A stretch of 64,000 bases of DNA from Streptomyces sp. ISL-96. GTDB taxonomy: Bacteria > Actinomycetota > Actinomycetes > Streptomycetales > Streptomycetaceae. The stretch lies in contig NZ_JAGGPA010000026.1 of NCBI RefSeq assembly GCF_018614035.1, positions 124,001-188,000 of the forward strand, read 5' to 3'. How positions within the stretch are numbered: the stretch's first letter is position 1; the number at the start of each line of letters is the position of its first letter. The notes under the pieces are model-generated. The model was not told where the DNA came from. It did not search any database and saw nothing but the letters and a program-made list of their open reading frames with translations. Of this stretch, positions 16,708 to 24,883 are shown one piece after another. A program made the position numbers and the translations under genes.

Positions 16708-18906
16708 GTGAACGCGCCGTACGACGGTGACCGTGGACAGGGCGCGAGTGGCACCGCGCCCTTGCGGGGCGTGCCCCCGGAGCCCCCGGCAGCAGGCCAT
16801 GTGCCGTCGCCGCAGCCTCCCGAGTCCGCCCAGGAGCCCTATGCCGTCCCGGACCCCTACGTCCAGGACGCCTACAGCCACGACCCGTATCGCTCCCAGG
16901 ACCCCTCCACGCAGGACCCGGTGACCGAGGCGCTGTACGACCGCGCCTCGCACCCCCCGCCGCCGCCCGGCACGTATCAGGAGCCGCAGCCGCTCTACCA
17001 GCAGCCGGCCGCGCCGCCGCATGCGCCGGATCCGCACGTATGGGCCCAGACACCGCCGCCCGAACCGGACGGCCCCTCGCGCCGCCTGCCGTACGGGGAC
17101 GATCCCACGACCACTGAGTTCGTGGGCGTGGACGACCTGGTCTCCAAGGCGGGCGAGGAGATCCCCGAGCAGGACGCGTTCGCCCACCTCTATCGCGATC
17201 AGCAGGCGCCCGGGCAGCCCACCCCGGCTGCTGTTCCCGAGCCGGCTCCGGCCCCCCCGCCGCCCAAGAAGCCCGCCGGGCGCGCGGCCAGTGTCCTGAA
17301 GTCGAGCGCGCTGATGGCCGCGGGCACGCTGGTCTCCCGCCTCACCGGCTTCGTACGCAGCCTGGTGATCACCGCGGCGCTGGGCGCGGCGCTGCTCGGC
17401 GACACGTTCACCGTGGCGTACACCCTGCCGACGATGATCTACATCCTCACCGTCGGCGGCGGCCTCAACTCGGTCTTCGTGCCCCAGCTGGTGCGGGCGA
17501 TGAAGAACGACGAGGACGGCGGCGAGGCCTTCGCCAACCGCCTCCTCACCCTCGTGATGGTCGCGCTCGGCTTCATCGTGGCCATCGCGGTCTTCGCAGC
17601 TCCGCTGCTGATCCGCCTGATGTCCGTGGAGATCGCCGACAACGAGGCGGCCAACAGTGTGGCCGTCACCTTCGCCCGTTACTGCCTGCCCACGATCTTC
17701 TTCATGGGCGTGCACGTGGTCATGGGGCAGATCCTCAACGCCCGCGGCAAGTTCGGCGCGATGATGTGGACCCCGGTCCTCAACAACATCGTCATGATCA
17801 CCACGTTCGGCCTGTTCATCTGGGTGTACGGCACCTCCGCCGAATCCCGGATGGGCGTCGAGACCATTCCGGACGAGGGCATCAGGCTGCTGGGCATCGG
17901 CACCCTGCTCGGCCTCGCGGTCCAGGCCCTGGCCATGCTCCCGTACCTGCGGGAGACCGGCTTCCGTTTCCGTCCGCGCTTCGACTGGAAGGGTCACGGG
18001 CTCGGCAAGACCGTCAAGCTCGCCAAGTGGACCGTCCTGTTCGTCCTCGCCAACCAGGCCGGCGTCCTCGTCGTCACCCAGCTCGCCACCGCGGCAGGTG
18101 TGGCCTCCGGCAAGTCCGGCGCGGGCATCCTCGCGTACTCCAACGCCCAGCTGATCTGGGGCATGCCGCAGGCCATCATCACGGTCTCCGTCATGGCCGC
18201 CCTGCTGCCCCGCATCTCACGGGCCGCACACGACAACGACCCGGGTGCCGTCCGCGACGACATCTCCCAGGGGCTGCGCAACTCGGCCGTCGCGATCGTC
18301 CCGGTCGCCTTCGCGTTCCTGGCGCTCGGCGTCCCCATGTGCACCCTGCTGTTCGCGTCCACCGGACACCAGGCCGCCCAGGGCATGGGCTTCACCCTGA
18401 TGGCCTTCGGCCTCGGCCTCATCCCGTACTCCGTGCAGTACGTCGTCCTGCGCGGCTTCTACGCGTACGAGGACACCCGCACGCCCTTCTACAACACCGT
18501 CATCGTCGCCGCCGTCAACGCCGCCGCCTCGGCCGCCTGTTACGTCGTCCTGCCCGCCCAGTGGGCCGTGGTGGGCATGGCGGGCTCCTACGGCCTGGCG
18601 TACGCCATCGGCGTCGGTGTGGCCTGGCGGCGCCTGCGCAACCGGCTGGGCGGCGACCTGGACGGCAAGCACGTCCTGCGTACGTACGCCCGGCTCTCCG
18701 GTGCGTCCGTACCGGCGGCGATCCTCGGCGGCGCAGCGGCCTTCGGCATCATGCGGGTCCTGGGCAGCGACGCCCTCGGGTCGCTCGCGGCGCTGGTCGC
18801 GGGCGGCATCGTGCTCCTGGGAGTCTTCTTCCTCGCCGCGAAGAGGATGCGGATCGTGGAACTCAACGCCATGGTCGGCATGGTGCGCGGACGTCTCGGT
18901 CGCTGA
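16708..18906 (+). CDS. murJ: Lipid II flippase MurJ
   Basis: Flips lipid II across the cytoplasmic membrane for peptidoglycan synthesis. 732 aa from GTG at 16708, which has GAGGGG upstream and is followed by VNAPYDGDRGQG. A Pro/Tyr/Gln-rich cytosolic tail of about 195 residues comes first. The MOP-superfamily transporter then starts at SALMAAGTLVSRLTGFVR and contains about fourteen membrane helices. The first repeat includes the conserved Arg of the LTGFVR segment. It lies downstream of the DUF6049 gene and upstream of the pseudokinase, a conserved actinobacterial order. Confidence 0.94.
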   Translation: MNAPYDGDRGQGASGTAPLRGVPPEPPAAGHVPSPQPPESAQEPYAVPDPYVQDAYSHDPYRSQDPSTQDPVTEALYDRASHPPPPPGTYQEPQPLYQQPAAPPHAPDPHVWAQTPPPEPDGPSRRLPYGDDPTTTEFVGVDDLVSKAGEEIPEQDAFAHLYRDQQAPGQPTPAAVPEPAPAPPPPKKPAGRAASVLKSSALMAAGTLVSRLTGFVRSLVITAALGAALLGDTFTVAYTLPTMIYILTVGGGLNSVFVPQLVRAMKNDEDGGEAFANRLLTLVMVALGFIVAIAVFAAPLLIRLMSVEIADNEAANSVAVTFARYCLPTIFFMGVHVVMGQILNARGKFGAMMWTPVLNNIVMITTFGLFIWVYGTSAESRMGVETIPDEGIRLLGIGTLLGLAVQALAMLPYLRETGFRFRPRFDWKGHGLGKTVKLAKWTVLFVLANQAGVLVVTQLATAAGVASGKSGAGILAYSNAQLIWGMPQAIITVSVMAALLPRISRAAHDNDPGAVRDDISQGLRNSAVAIVPVAFAFLALGVPMCTLLFASTGHQAAQGMGFTLMAFGLGLIPYSVQYVVLRGFYAYEDTRTPFYNTVIVAAVNAAASAACYVVLPAQWAVVGMAGSYGLAYAIGVGVAWRRLRNRLGGDLDGKHVLRTYARLSGASVPAAILGGAAAFGIMRVLGSDALGSLAALVAGGIVLLGVFFLAAKRMRIVELNAMVGMVRGRLGR

Positions 18907-19027
18907 CCGGCCGGGCGGTCCCGCACAACCATCACGGGCCGCCGCGTGTCGTGCATAGCGCCGGACTGTGGGCACAATTGGCATGGCTGTTCAACAGCGC
19001 GCAACGGATGGGGAGGCAGGAACGACG

Positions 19028-20743
19028 GTGGCGGAACGTAGCACGGCTGCCGTCGACGTGGCAGACAACAGCGGTGATGAACCGCTGGCCGCCAAGGCGG
19101 ACAAGGCCACGGCCGACGGGGTGGCAAAAGCCCAGCAGCCAGCGGACGAGAGCAAGAGCGACGCGGACGGCGAGCGCCAAGGCGCCGAACTCCCCATCGC
19201 CACACCTGAGCTGCACAGCGGGCACAAACTCGCCAGGCGTTACCGGCTCGAAGAGTGCGTCACCCGTCTGGACGGTTTCAGCAGTTGGCGCGCGGTCGAC
19301 GAGAAACTGCGCCGCGCCGTGGGCGTGCACCTGCTGCCCGCGGACCACCCGCGGGCCAGGTCCGTACTCGCCGCGGCCCGTTCGTCGGCGCTGCTCGGCG
19401 ACCCGCGGTTCGTACAGGTCCTGGACGCGGTGGAGGAGAACGACCTCGTCTACGTCGTCCACGAGTGGTTGCCCGACGCCACCGAACTGACGGCGCTCCT
19501 CGCGGCCGGACCGCTGGAGGCCCACGAGGCGTACCAGCTCGTCAGCCAGATCTCCCAGGCCATGGCCGCCGCCCACCGCGAGGGCCTGGCCCACCTCAGA
19601 CTCACCCCGGGTGCCATCCTGCGGACCTCCTCCGGCCAGTACCGGATCCGCGGCCTCGCGGTGAACGCCGCCCTGCGCGGCATCACCTCCGACCGCCCGC
19701 AGCGCACCGACACCGAGGCGATCGGCGCGCTGCTGTACGCCGCCCTGACACAGCGCTGGCCGTACGAGAGGGACGCCTACGGCCTGTCCGGGCTCCCCAA
19801 GGGCGTCGGTCTGATCGCCCCCGATCAGGTACGCGCCGGCATCCACCGGGGTCTGTCCGAGCTCGCCATGCGGGCGCTGGTCAACGACGGCGCCACCGCC
19901 TCACGCCAGGAACCGCCCTGCACGACCCCCGACGAGCTGGCCAAGGCCGTCGCCGCGATGCCCCGCATCCGCCCGCCGGAGCCCACCTTCGCGGCGCCTG
20001 CGGAGTACCAGCGCACCACCTACCAGCAGGGCACCTACGGCAGGCCCGGCCCGCACCCGGGCGCCCCCGTAGGCCAGGCCATTCCCCCCGTCCCGCCGCG
20101 CCCTCTCCAGAGCCGCACCGGGAAAGTCCTCAAGTGGGGCGTGGCCGCGCTGCTCATCGCCGCGCTCGGCCTCGGCAGCTGGCAGCTCGCGGACACCCTC
20201 CTGGACCGCGGCCAGGACTCCGGCGACACGAAGTCCTCGCAGCCGAACGACGACGAGGCCCCCAAGAAGCCGGACCCCAAGCCACTGCGCATCGCCGACG
20301 CCACGGTGTTCGCCCCCAACGGCTCCGGGATAGAGCCCGAGGACGTACCGAACACCATCGACGGCGAGATCGGCACCGCCTGGATCACCCCGCACTACCA
20401 GGGGTTCGCCAACTTCGGCAATCTCCCGCACCGCAAGGACGGCAGCGGGATCATCGTCGATCTCGGCAGCGTCAAGGACGTGTCCGGCATCGACATCGAC
20501 ATGTACCGCAGCGGGCAGACCGTTCAAGTGCTCGCAGCCGGAGAAGACGTGTCGAATCCGGCCGCCGTCTCCGATTTTTCGCAGCGGATGACGAAACTGG
20601 AGCTCGCAGACGGCAAGCTGGAAGCCACGCTCGACAAGCCGGTGCGGACCCGGTACATCCTGATCCACATCACGGAACTGCCGCCCGAGGGATCATCCAG
20701 CAGATTCCGTGGCGGAATCTCGGAGATCAGGGTCACCGGCTGA
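19028..20743 (+). CDS. MurJ-associated protein kinase-like (pseudokinase) membrane protein
   Basis: About 571 aa. A kinase-fold region begins near residue 65 (HKLARRYRLEECVTRLDGFSSWRAVDE). The HRD loop is replaced by GLAHLRLTPGAIL and no DFG is seen, so catalysis is unlikely. One membrane helix near residues 375-392 (VLKWGVAALLIAALGLGSW) follows. The extracellular C-terminus resembles a discoidin/F5-8C carbohydrate-binding fold (IDGEIGTAWITP, VDLGSVKDVSGIDIDM). In mycobacteria a similar pseudokinase is fused to MurJ and recruits a FHA protein; here it is a separate gene 121 bases downstream. GTG at 19028 is chosen for the GGAGG upstream; earlier starts exist. Confidence 0.85.
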   Translation: MAERSTAAVDVADNSGDEPLAAKADKATADGVAKAQQPADESKSDADGERQGAELPIATPELHSGHKLARRYRLEECVTRLDGFSSWRAVDEKLRRAVGVHLLPADHPRARSVLAAARSSALLGDPRFVQVLDAVEENDLVYVVHEWLPDATELTALLAAGPLEAHEAYQLVSQISQAMAAAHREGLAHLRLTPGAILRTSSGQYRIRGLAVNAALRGITSDRPQRTDTEAIGALLYAALTQRWPYERDAYGLSGLPKGVGLIAPDQVRAGIHRGLSELAMRALVNDGATASRQEPPCTTPDELAKAVAAMPRIRPPEPTFAAPAEYQRTTYQQGTYGRPGPHPGAPVGQAIPPVPPRPLQSRTGKVLKWGVAALLIAALGLGSWQLADTLLDRGQDSGDTKSSQPNDDEAPKKPDPKPLRIADATVFAPNGSGIEPEDVPNTIDGEIGTAWITPHYQGFANFGNLPHRKDGSGIIVDLGSVKDVSGIDIDMYRSGQTVQVLAAGEDVSNPAAVSDFSQRMTKLELADGKLEATLDKPVRTRYILIHITELPPEGSSSRFRGGISEIRVTG

Positions 20744-20772
20744 CCGGCACACCAGGGGGAGGGGGCTCACCG

Positions 20773-21486
20773 TTGGACGACGCCGCGCTCAGCGCCACAA
20801 GCGACCAGGACCTCCTGGCCGGCCACGTCAAAGGCGACCCCGACGCCTTCGGTGAGCTCGTACGGCGCCACCGCGACCGGCTGTGGGCCGTGGCCCTGCG
20901 CACGCTGGGAGACCGCGAGGAGGCCGCTGACGCGGTCCAGGACGCCCTGGTGTCCGCCTACCGTGCCGCCCACACCTTCCGCGGCCAGTCCGCCGTCACG
21001 ACCTGGCTGCACCGCATCACCGTCAACGCCTGCCTCGACCGCGCCCGCAAAGCGGCTTCCCGCAAGACCGCCCCGGTCGACGACGCGGAGCGCCTGGACC
21101 AGCTCCTGGAGCCCCACGAGTCCGCCGAGGCCCCTGCGGAGCGCCAGGACCTCCACAGAGAGCTCATCGCCGCCCTGGCCACCCTGCCGCCCGAGCAGCG
21201 GGCCGCGCTCGTGCTCGTGGACATGCAGGGCTATCCGGTGGCGGAGGCCGCCCGTGTCCTGGACGTGCCGACCGGGACGGTGAAGAGCCGCTGCGCGCGC
21301 GGCCGCGCACGGCTGCTGCCACTCCTCACCCATCTGCGCACCGATGCGGGGGACGGCGGGGATAACACGGCCCTTGGTGGGGGAAGGAACCGGACGCCCG
21401 GGGCATCCGTCCCACCGGCATCGGGACCAAAGGACGCAGGACCGAGTGATCCTGCTGCTGTGAAGGGCGGAGGTGGGCGCGCATGA
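20773..21486 (+). CDS. sigM: ECF RNA polymerase sigma factor (SigM type)
   Basis: A 237-aa ECF sigma factor starting at TTG, which has GGGGGAGGGGG close upstream. Region 2 includes DREEAADAVQDALVSAYR, and region 4 includes LPPEQRAALVLVDMQGYPVAEAARVLDVPTGTVKSR in two adjoining parts. The order murJ, pseudokinase, sigma factor, anti-sigma factor, trxB, trxA matches the mycobacterial sigM locus, which supports the name. Streptomyces also uses sigM for an unrelated gene, so the symbol is positional. The C-terminal ~55 residues are low-complexity. Its stop overlaps the next start (ATGA), so it is translationally coupled to its regulator. Confidence 0.9.
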   Translation: MDDAALSATSDQDLLAGHVKGDPDAFGELVRRHRDRLWAVALRTLGDREEAADAVQDALVSAYRAAHTFRGQSAVTTWLHRITVNACLDRARKAASRKTAPVDDAERLDQLLEPHESAEAPAERQDLHRELIAALATLPPEQRAALVLVDMQGYPVAEAARVLDVPTGTVKSRCARGRARLLPLLTHLRTDAGDGGDNTALGGGRNRTPGASVPPASGPKDAGPSDPAAVKGGGGRA

Positions 21487-22382
21487 CATCGACGACCGGC
21501 AGGGCCGACACAGCACAGCACCCGGACGTCTCGGAGATCTCCGATCTCGCCGAAGGCATCCTCTCCCCCTCCCGCACGGCGGACGTACGCCGACACCTGG
21601 ACGGGTGCGCACTGTGCGCCGATGTACAGGCCTCCCTGGACGAGATCCGCGGCCTGCTCGGCACCCTGCCCGGCCCGCACCGGATGCCCGCCGATGTCGC
21701 GGGCCGCATCGACGCGGCCCTGGCCGCGGAAGCCCTCCTCGATTCCACGGCGCCCGAAGGAAGCGCGCATGTTTCACGTGAAACAGCGCCCGCGCCGCAC
21801 GCCGCCGAATCCGCCCCTGCGGACCGCCCCGCAGGCCGCCCCCACGCGACCACCGGACCCGGCCGGGACGGCAAGGCAAAGCGCCGCCGGCGCACCGCCG
21901 TCCTCGGGGCCGTGCTCGGGACCGCCGCGCTCGGCATGGGCGCGCTCCTCCTGCAGACGCTCCAGTCACCCGACGGCACGGACTCCTCCGCCGACAGGGG
22001 CGTTTCCGCCACAAAGCAAACGGGGCCCACGTTCTCCAAGACGGCCCTCGAAGACCGGGTTCAGGGCCTGATCGCCAAGCAGCCGATGACCCAGGGCGAG
22101 AAGACCGAGAACGGCCCCTCCATGGACATCGAGTCCCACACACCCCTGCGGGAAACGGATGTCCCGGTACCCCAGTGCGTCCAGGACGGCACCGGCCGCA
22201 ACACCGTGCCGATCGCCGCACAGGAGGGGACGTACAACGGCAAGAAGGCCTTCCTCCTCGTCCTCCCACACGCCACCGACGTCACCCGGGTACAGGCCTA
22301 CATCGTCGACGCCGCGTGTGAGGGGGCGGCTCCGCCCGCCAAGGGTGAGATTCTGCTGACACAGGCCTATCCCCGCCGTTGA
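21483..22382 (+). CDS. Anti-sigma factor with zinc-binding ZAS motif
   Basis: A 299-aa partner of the upstream sigma factor. The N-terminal cytoplasmic domain has H38-x3-C42-x2-C45 (HLDGCALC), the ZAS zinc motif of anti-sigma factors. A basic patch and a single membrane helix follow (about residues 140-160, TAVLGAVLGTAALGMGALLL), and then an extracytoplasmic domain of about 130 residues. A signal is probably sensed outside and relayed to release the sigma factor. The start overlaps the sigma stop by four bases. A perfect parS is embedded in the coding region at 21771-21784. Confidence 0.87.
   Translation: MTSTTGRADTAQHPDVSEISDLAEGILSPSRTADVRRHLDGCALCADVQASLDEIRGLLGTLPGPHRMPADVAGRIDAALAAEALLDSTAPEGSAHVSRETAPAPHAAESAPADRPAGRPHATTGPGRDGKAKRRRRTAVLGAVLGTAALGMGALLLQTLQSPDGTDSSADRGVSATKQTGPTFSKTALEDRVQGLIAKQPMTQGEKTENGPSMDIESHTPLRETDVPVPQCVQDGTGRNTVPIAAQEGTYNGKKAFLLVLPHATDVTRVQAYIVDAACEGAAPPAKGEILLTQAYPRR
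21771..21784. promoter_or_regulatory. parS site inside the anti-sigma gene
   Basis: Perfect GTTTCACGTGAAAC read in frame as Val-Ser-Arg-Glu-Thr. Confidence 0.92.
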
Positions 22383-22411
22383 CATCACGCCGGAATGGGG
22401 TCGGACACCTC

Positions 22412-22438
22412 GGGAATGCAAGCCCCGTAGGATCCGTT
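22412..22438 (+). promoter_or_regulatory. Sigma-R promoter of trxBA
   Basis: GGGAAT, an 18-base spacer, then GTT: an exact match to the Streptomyces disulfide-stress sigma-R consensus. It ends 66 bases before the trxB start. trxBA is an established sigma-R target in S. coelicolor. Confidence 0.9.
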
Positions 22439-22504
22439 GGGTGGGTGAGAGTCCCAGACAGGCCCCAGTAGGCAGCAGGCTCCGCAGAGACGAGGAAATA
22501 ACCC

Positions 22505-23479
22505 GTGAGCGACGTCCGAAACGTGATCATCATCGGCTCCGGGCCCGCCGGCTACACCGCCGCGCTGTACACCGCGCGTGCGTCGTTGAAGCCGCTGGTG
22601 TTCGAGGGCGCGGTGACCGCAGGCGGTGCTCTGATGAACACCACCGACGTGGAGAACTTCCCCGGGTTCCGCGACGGCATCATGGGCCCCGACCTGATGG
22701 ACAACATGCGCGCCCAGGCCGAGCGCTTCGGCGCCGAGCTCGTACCGGACGACATCGTGTCCGTCGACCTCACCGGCGACATCAAGACCGTCACCGACAC
22801 CGCAGGCACGGTCCACCGCGCCAAGGCGGTCATCGTCTCGACGGGCTCCCAGCACCGCAAGCTCGGCCTCCCCAAGGAGGACGCCCTCTCCGGACGCGGC
22901 GTCTCCTGGTGCGCCACCTGCGACGGGTTCTTCTTCAAGGACCAGGAGATCGCCGTGGTCGGCGGCGGCGACACCGCGATGGAGGAGGCAACCTTCCTCT
23001 CCCGCTTCGCCAAGTCCGTGACCGTCATCCACCGCCGGGACACCCTGCGCGCCTCCAAGGCGATGCAGGACCGTGCGTTCGCCGACCCGAAGATCAAGTT
23101 CGCCTGGGACAGCTCGGTCGCCGAACTCCAGGGCGACCAGAAGCTCGCCGGCGTGACGCTGCGGGACACCAAGACCGGGGAAATCACTCCGCTGGCCGTC
23201 ACCGGACTGTTCATCGCCGTGGGCCACGACCCGCGCACCGAGCTGTTCAAGGGTCAGCTGGAGCTGGACGACGAGGGCTACGTGAAGGTTGACGCACCGT
23301 CGACCCGTACGAATCTCACCGGTGTTTTCGCCGCCGGTGACGTCGTCGACCACACCTACCGGCAGGCCATCACGGCGGCCGGCACCGGCTGCTCGGCCGC
23401 ACTCGACGCCGAGCGCTTCCTGGCCGCTCTCGCCGACACCGACAAGGTGTCCGAGCCCGAGAAGACCGCCGCCGCCTGA
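22505..23479 (+). CDS. trxB: Thioredoxin-disulfide reductase
   Basis: FAD- and NADPH-dependent reductase of thioredoxin, 324 aa. The FAD motif GSGPAGYTAALYTAR is at residues 11-25, the redox-active pair C136-x2-C139 in SWCATCDG, and the NADPH motif GGGDTAMEEA near 160. The second FAD motif TGVFAAGDVVD is near the C-terminus. GTG start. It is transcribed with trxA from the sigma-R promoter upstream, giving a disulfide-stress-inducible cytosolic thiol system. Confidence 0.97.
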   Translation: MSDVRNVIIIGSGPAGYTAALYTARASLKPLVFEGAVTAGGALMNTTDVENFPGFRDGIMGPDLMDNMRAQAERFGAELVPDDIVSVDLTGDIKTVTDTAGTVHRAKAVIVSTGSQHRKLGLPKEDALSGRGVSWCATCDGFFFKDQEIAVVGGGDTAMEEATFLSRFAKSVTVIHRRDTLRASKAMQDRAFADPKIKFAWDSSVAELQGDQKLAGVTLRDTKTGEITPLAVTGLFIAVGHDPRTELFKGQLELDDEGYVKVDAPSTRTNLTGVFAAGDVVDHTYRQAITAAGTGCSAALDAERFLAALADTDKVSEPEKTAAA

Positions 23480-23532
23480 TCGTCCCGCCCCACCCCACAC
23501 CCCACCCCGAAGTTGAAGTTAAGGAGACTGCC

Positions 23533-23880
23533 GTGGCCGGCGACCTGAAGAACGTGACCGACGCGTCCTTTGAGGAGGACGTCCTCAAGAGCGACAAGCC
23601 CGTACTGGTGGACTTCTGGGCCGCCTGGTGCGGTCCGTGCCGTCAGATCGCCCCGTCGCTCGTGGCGATCGCTGCCGAGCACGGCGACCAGATCGAGATC
23701 GTCAAGCTCAACATCGACGAGAACCCGGCCACCGCAGCCAAGTACGGCGTCATGTCCATCCCGACGCTGAACGTCTACCAGCGCGGCGAGGTCGCCAAGA
23801 CGATCGTCGGCGCCAAGCCGAAGGCCGCTCTCCTGCGTGACCTCGAGGAGTTCATCGGCGAAGAGGCCACCAAGGCCTGA
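23533..23880 (+). CDS. trxA: Thioredoxin
   Basis: Cytosolic thiol-disulfide carrier of 115 aa. Active site WCGPC (C33, C36), conserved D27 and the cis-Pro segment MSIPTLNVYQ near residue 76. GTG start with AAGGAGA directly upstream. It lies 53 bases after trxB and shares its sigma-R promoter. A parS and a strong hairpin follow the stop. Confidence 0.97.
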   Translation: MAGDLKNVTDASFEEDVLKSDKPVLVDFWAAWCGPCRQIAPSLVAIAAEHGDQIEIVKLNIDENPATAAKYGVMSIPTLNVYQRGEVAKTIVGAKPKAALLRDLEEFIGEEATKA

Positions 23881-23894
23881 CCGCCGGCTCAGTT

Positions 23895-23908
23895 GTTTCA
23901 CGTGAAAC
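23895..23908. promoter_or_regulatory. parS site after trxA
   Basis: Perfect GTTTCACGTGAAAC in the trxA/acetyltransferase convergent gap. Its last bases form part of the adjacent terminator stem. Confidence 0.93.
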
Positions 23909-23951
23909 ACGTGTGGGCTCATCCCTGACGGGGATGAGCCCACACGTGTTT
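23905..23951. terminator. Bidirectional terminator
   Basis: Inverted repeat with 21-base arms (AAACACGTGTGGGC... and its complement) around a short loop, between convergent trxA and the acetyltransferase gene. A at one end and T at the other fit use in both directions. Confidence 0.9.
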
Positions 23952-23958
23952 GCAGCCC

Positions 23959-24576
23959 TCACAGCGGACGCAGCACCGGCTCTTTCTGAACCGCCCCCAG
24001 CAGCCTGTCGATAGCCAGCTCGACGTCTTCCTTCCAGGAAAGCGTCGTCCGAAGCTCCAGCCTCAGCCGAGGGTGCAGCGGGTGCGGCCGTACGGTCTTG
24101 AAACCGACCGACAGCAGATGCTCCGCGGGCAGCAGACAAGCGGGCTCCGTCCAGCGGGCGTTGCCGAAAGCCTCAATGGCCTTGAACCCGCGTCGCAGCA
24201 AATCCTTCGCAACGGTCTGCACCATGACCCGCCCCAGCCCCTGACCCTGATAACTGGGCATGATCCAGGCGGTCATCAACTGCACAGCGTCCGGAGACAC
24301 CGGGCTCGTCGGGAAAGCCGTCGAGCGCGGCACATAGGCCGGCGGCGCGTACAGCACGAAGCCCACAGGAATCTCGTCGACGTAGACGACCCGCCCGCAC
24401 GACCCCCACTCCAGCAGGACAGCCGAAATCCAGGCTTCCTTCTCCAGCTCCGGAGTGCCCGCCTTTACGGCTGCTTCTCCACTGACCGGATCAAGCTCCC
24501 AGAAGACGCAGGACCGACAGCGCTTGGGGAGGTCCGGAAGATTGTCCAGCGTGAGCGGTACGAGCTGACGCCCCAT
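23959..24576 (-). CDS. GNAT-family N-acetyltransferase
   Basis: A 205-aa acetyltransferase with the acetyl-CoA binding motif YQGQGLGRVMVQTVAKDLLRRG split across about residues 110-130. A Cys-containing N-terminal segment LPKRCRSCVFWELDP resembles a family conserved beside parB in Streptomyces. Substrate unknown. Start ATG at 24576 with GAGGAAC upstream. It ends against the bidirectional terminator shared with trxA. Confidence 0.87.
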   Translation of the reverse strand: MGRQLVPLTLDNLPDLPKRCRSCVFWELDPVSGEAAVKAGTPELEKEAWISAVLLEWGSCGRVVYVDEIPVGFVLYAPPAYVPRSTAFPTSPVSPDAVQLMTAWIMPSYQGQGLGRVMVQTVAKDLLRRGFKAIEAFGNARWTEPACLLPAEHLLSVGFKTVRPHPLHPRLRLELRTTLSWKEDVELAIDRLLGAVQKEPVLRPL

Positions 24577-24722
24577 GAAGGATGTTCCTCACTTCCTTGG
24601 CCGGCCGCACCACGGGCGGCTGCCAGCGCGCCCCGTTCCCGGAGCAGACTGCCGACGAACCCGCCGACCGCTCCGACACTCAGCCCGGCTGTCACCAGTC
24701 GGCTGCGGCTCACCGATCGCAT
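24465..24722 (-). CDS. Possible small membrane protein (doubtful)
   Basis: An 85-aa reading frame from ATG at 24722, with GAAGGAGGG eight bases upstream and an N-terminal Arg-rich, hydrophobic segment (SRSRLVTAGLSVGAVGGFVG) like a signal anchor. Against it, the frame runs 112 bases into the acetyltransferase start in another phase, and the C-terminal part looks like a shadow of that gene. Either a real short gene, a gene shortened by frameshift, or a chance frame. Confidence 0.3.
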   Translation of the reverse strand: MRSVSRSRLVTAGLSVGAVGGFVGSLLRERGALAAARGAAGQGSEEHPSWGVSSYRSRWTIFRTSPSAVGPASSGSLIRSVEKQP

Positions 24723-24819
24723 GACCCCCGCCCTCCTTCTCAAGTGAACCAAGGTGGATGCGCCATACCAGAACGCATCGTATCCACCCAGCGATCGAAC
24801 GGACACCGTGAGAAAGCAA

Positions 24820-24862
24820 AGGGCGGGTCGTGTTCCAGATTGCTCCGGACACGGCCCGCCCT
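24820..24862 (-). terminator. Terminator of the parAB operon
   Basis: Inverted repeat AGGGCGGG...CCCGCCCT with arms of about 16 bases (one mismatch), directly after the parB stop and followed on the minus strand by a T-rich stretch. The rest of the gap 24577-24883 holds only the doubtful small frame. Confidence 0.8.
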
Positions 24863-24883
24863 GCAACAGCCCTTGGCGACAAC

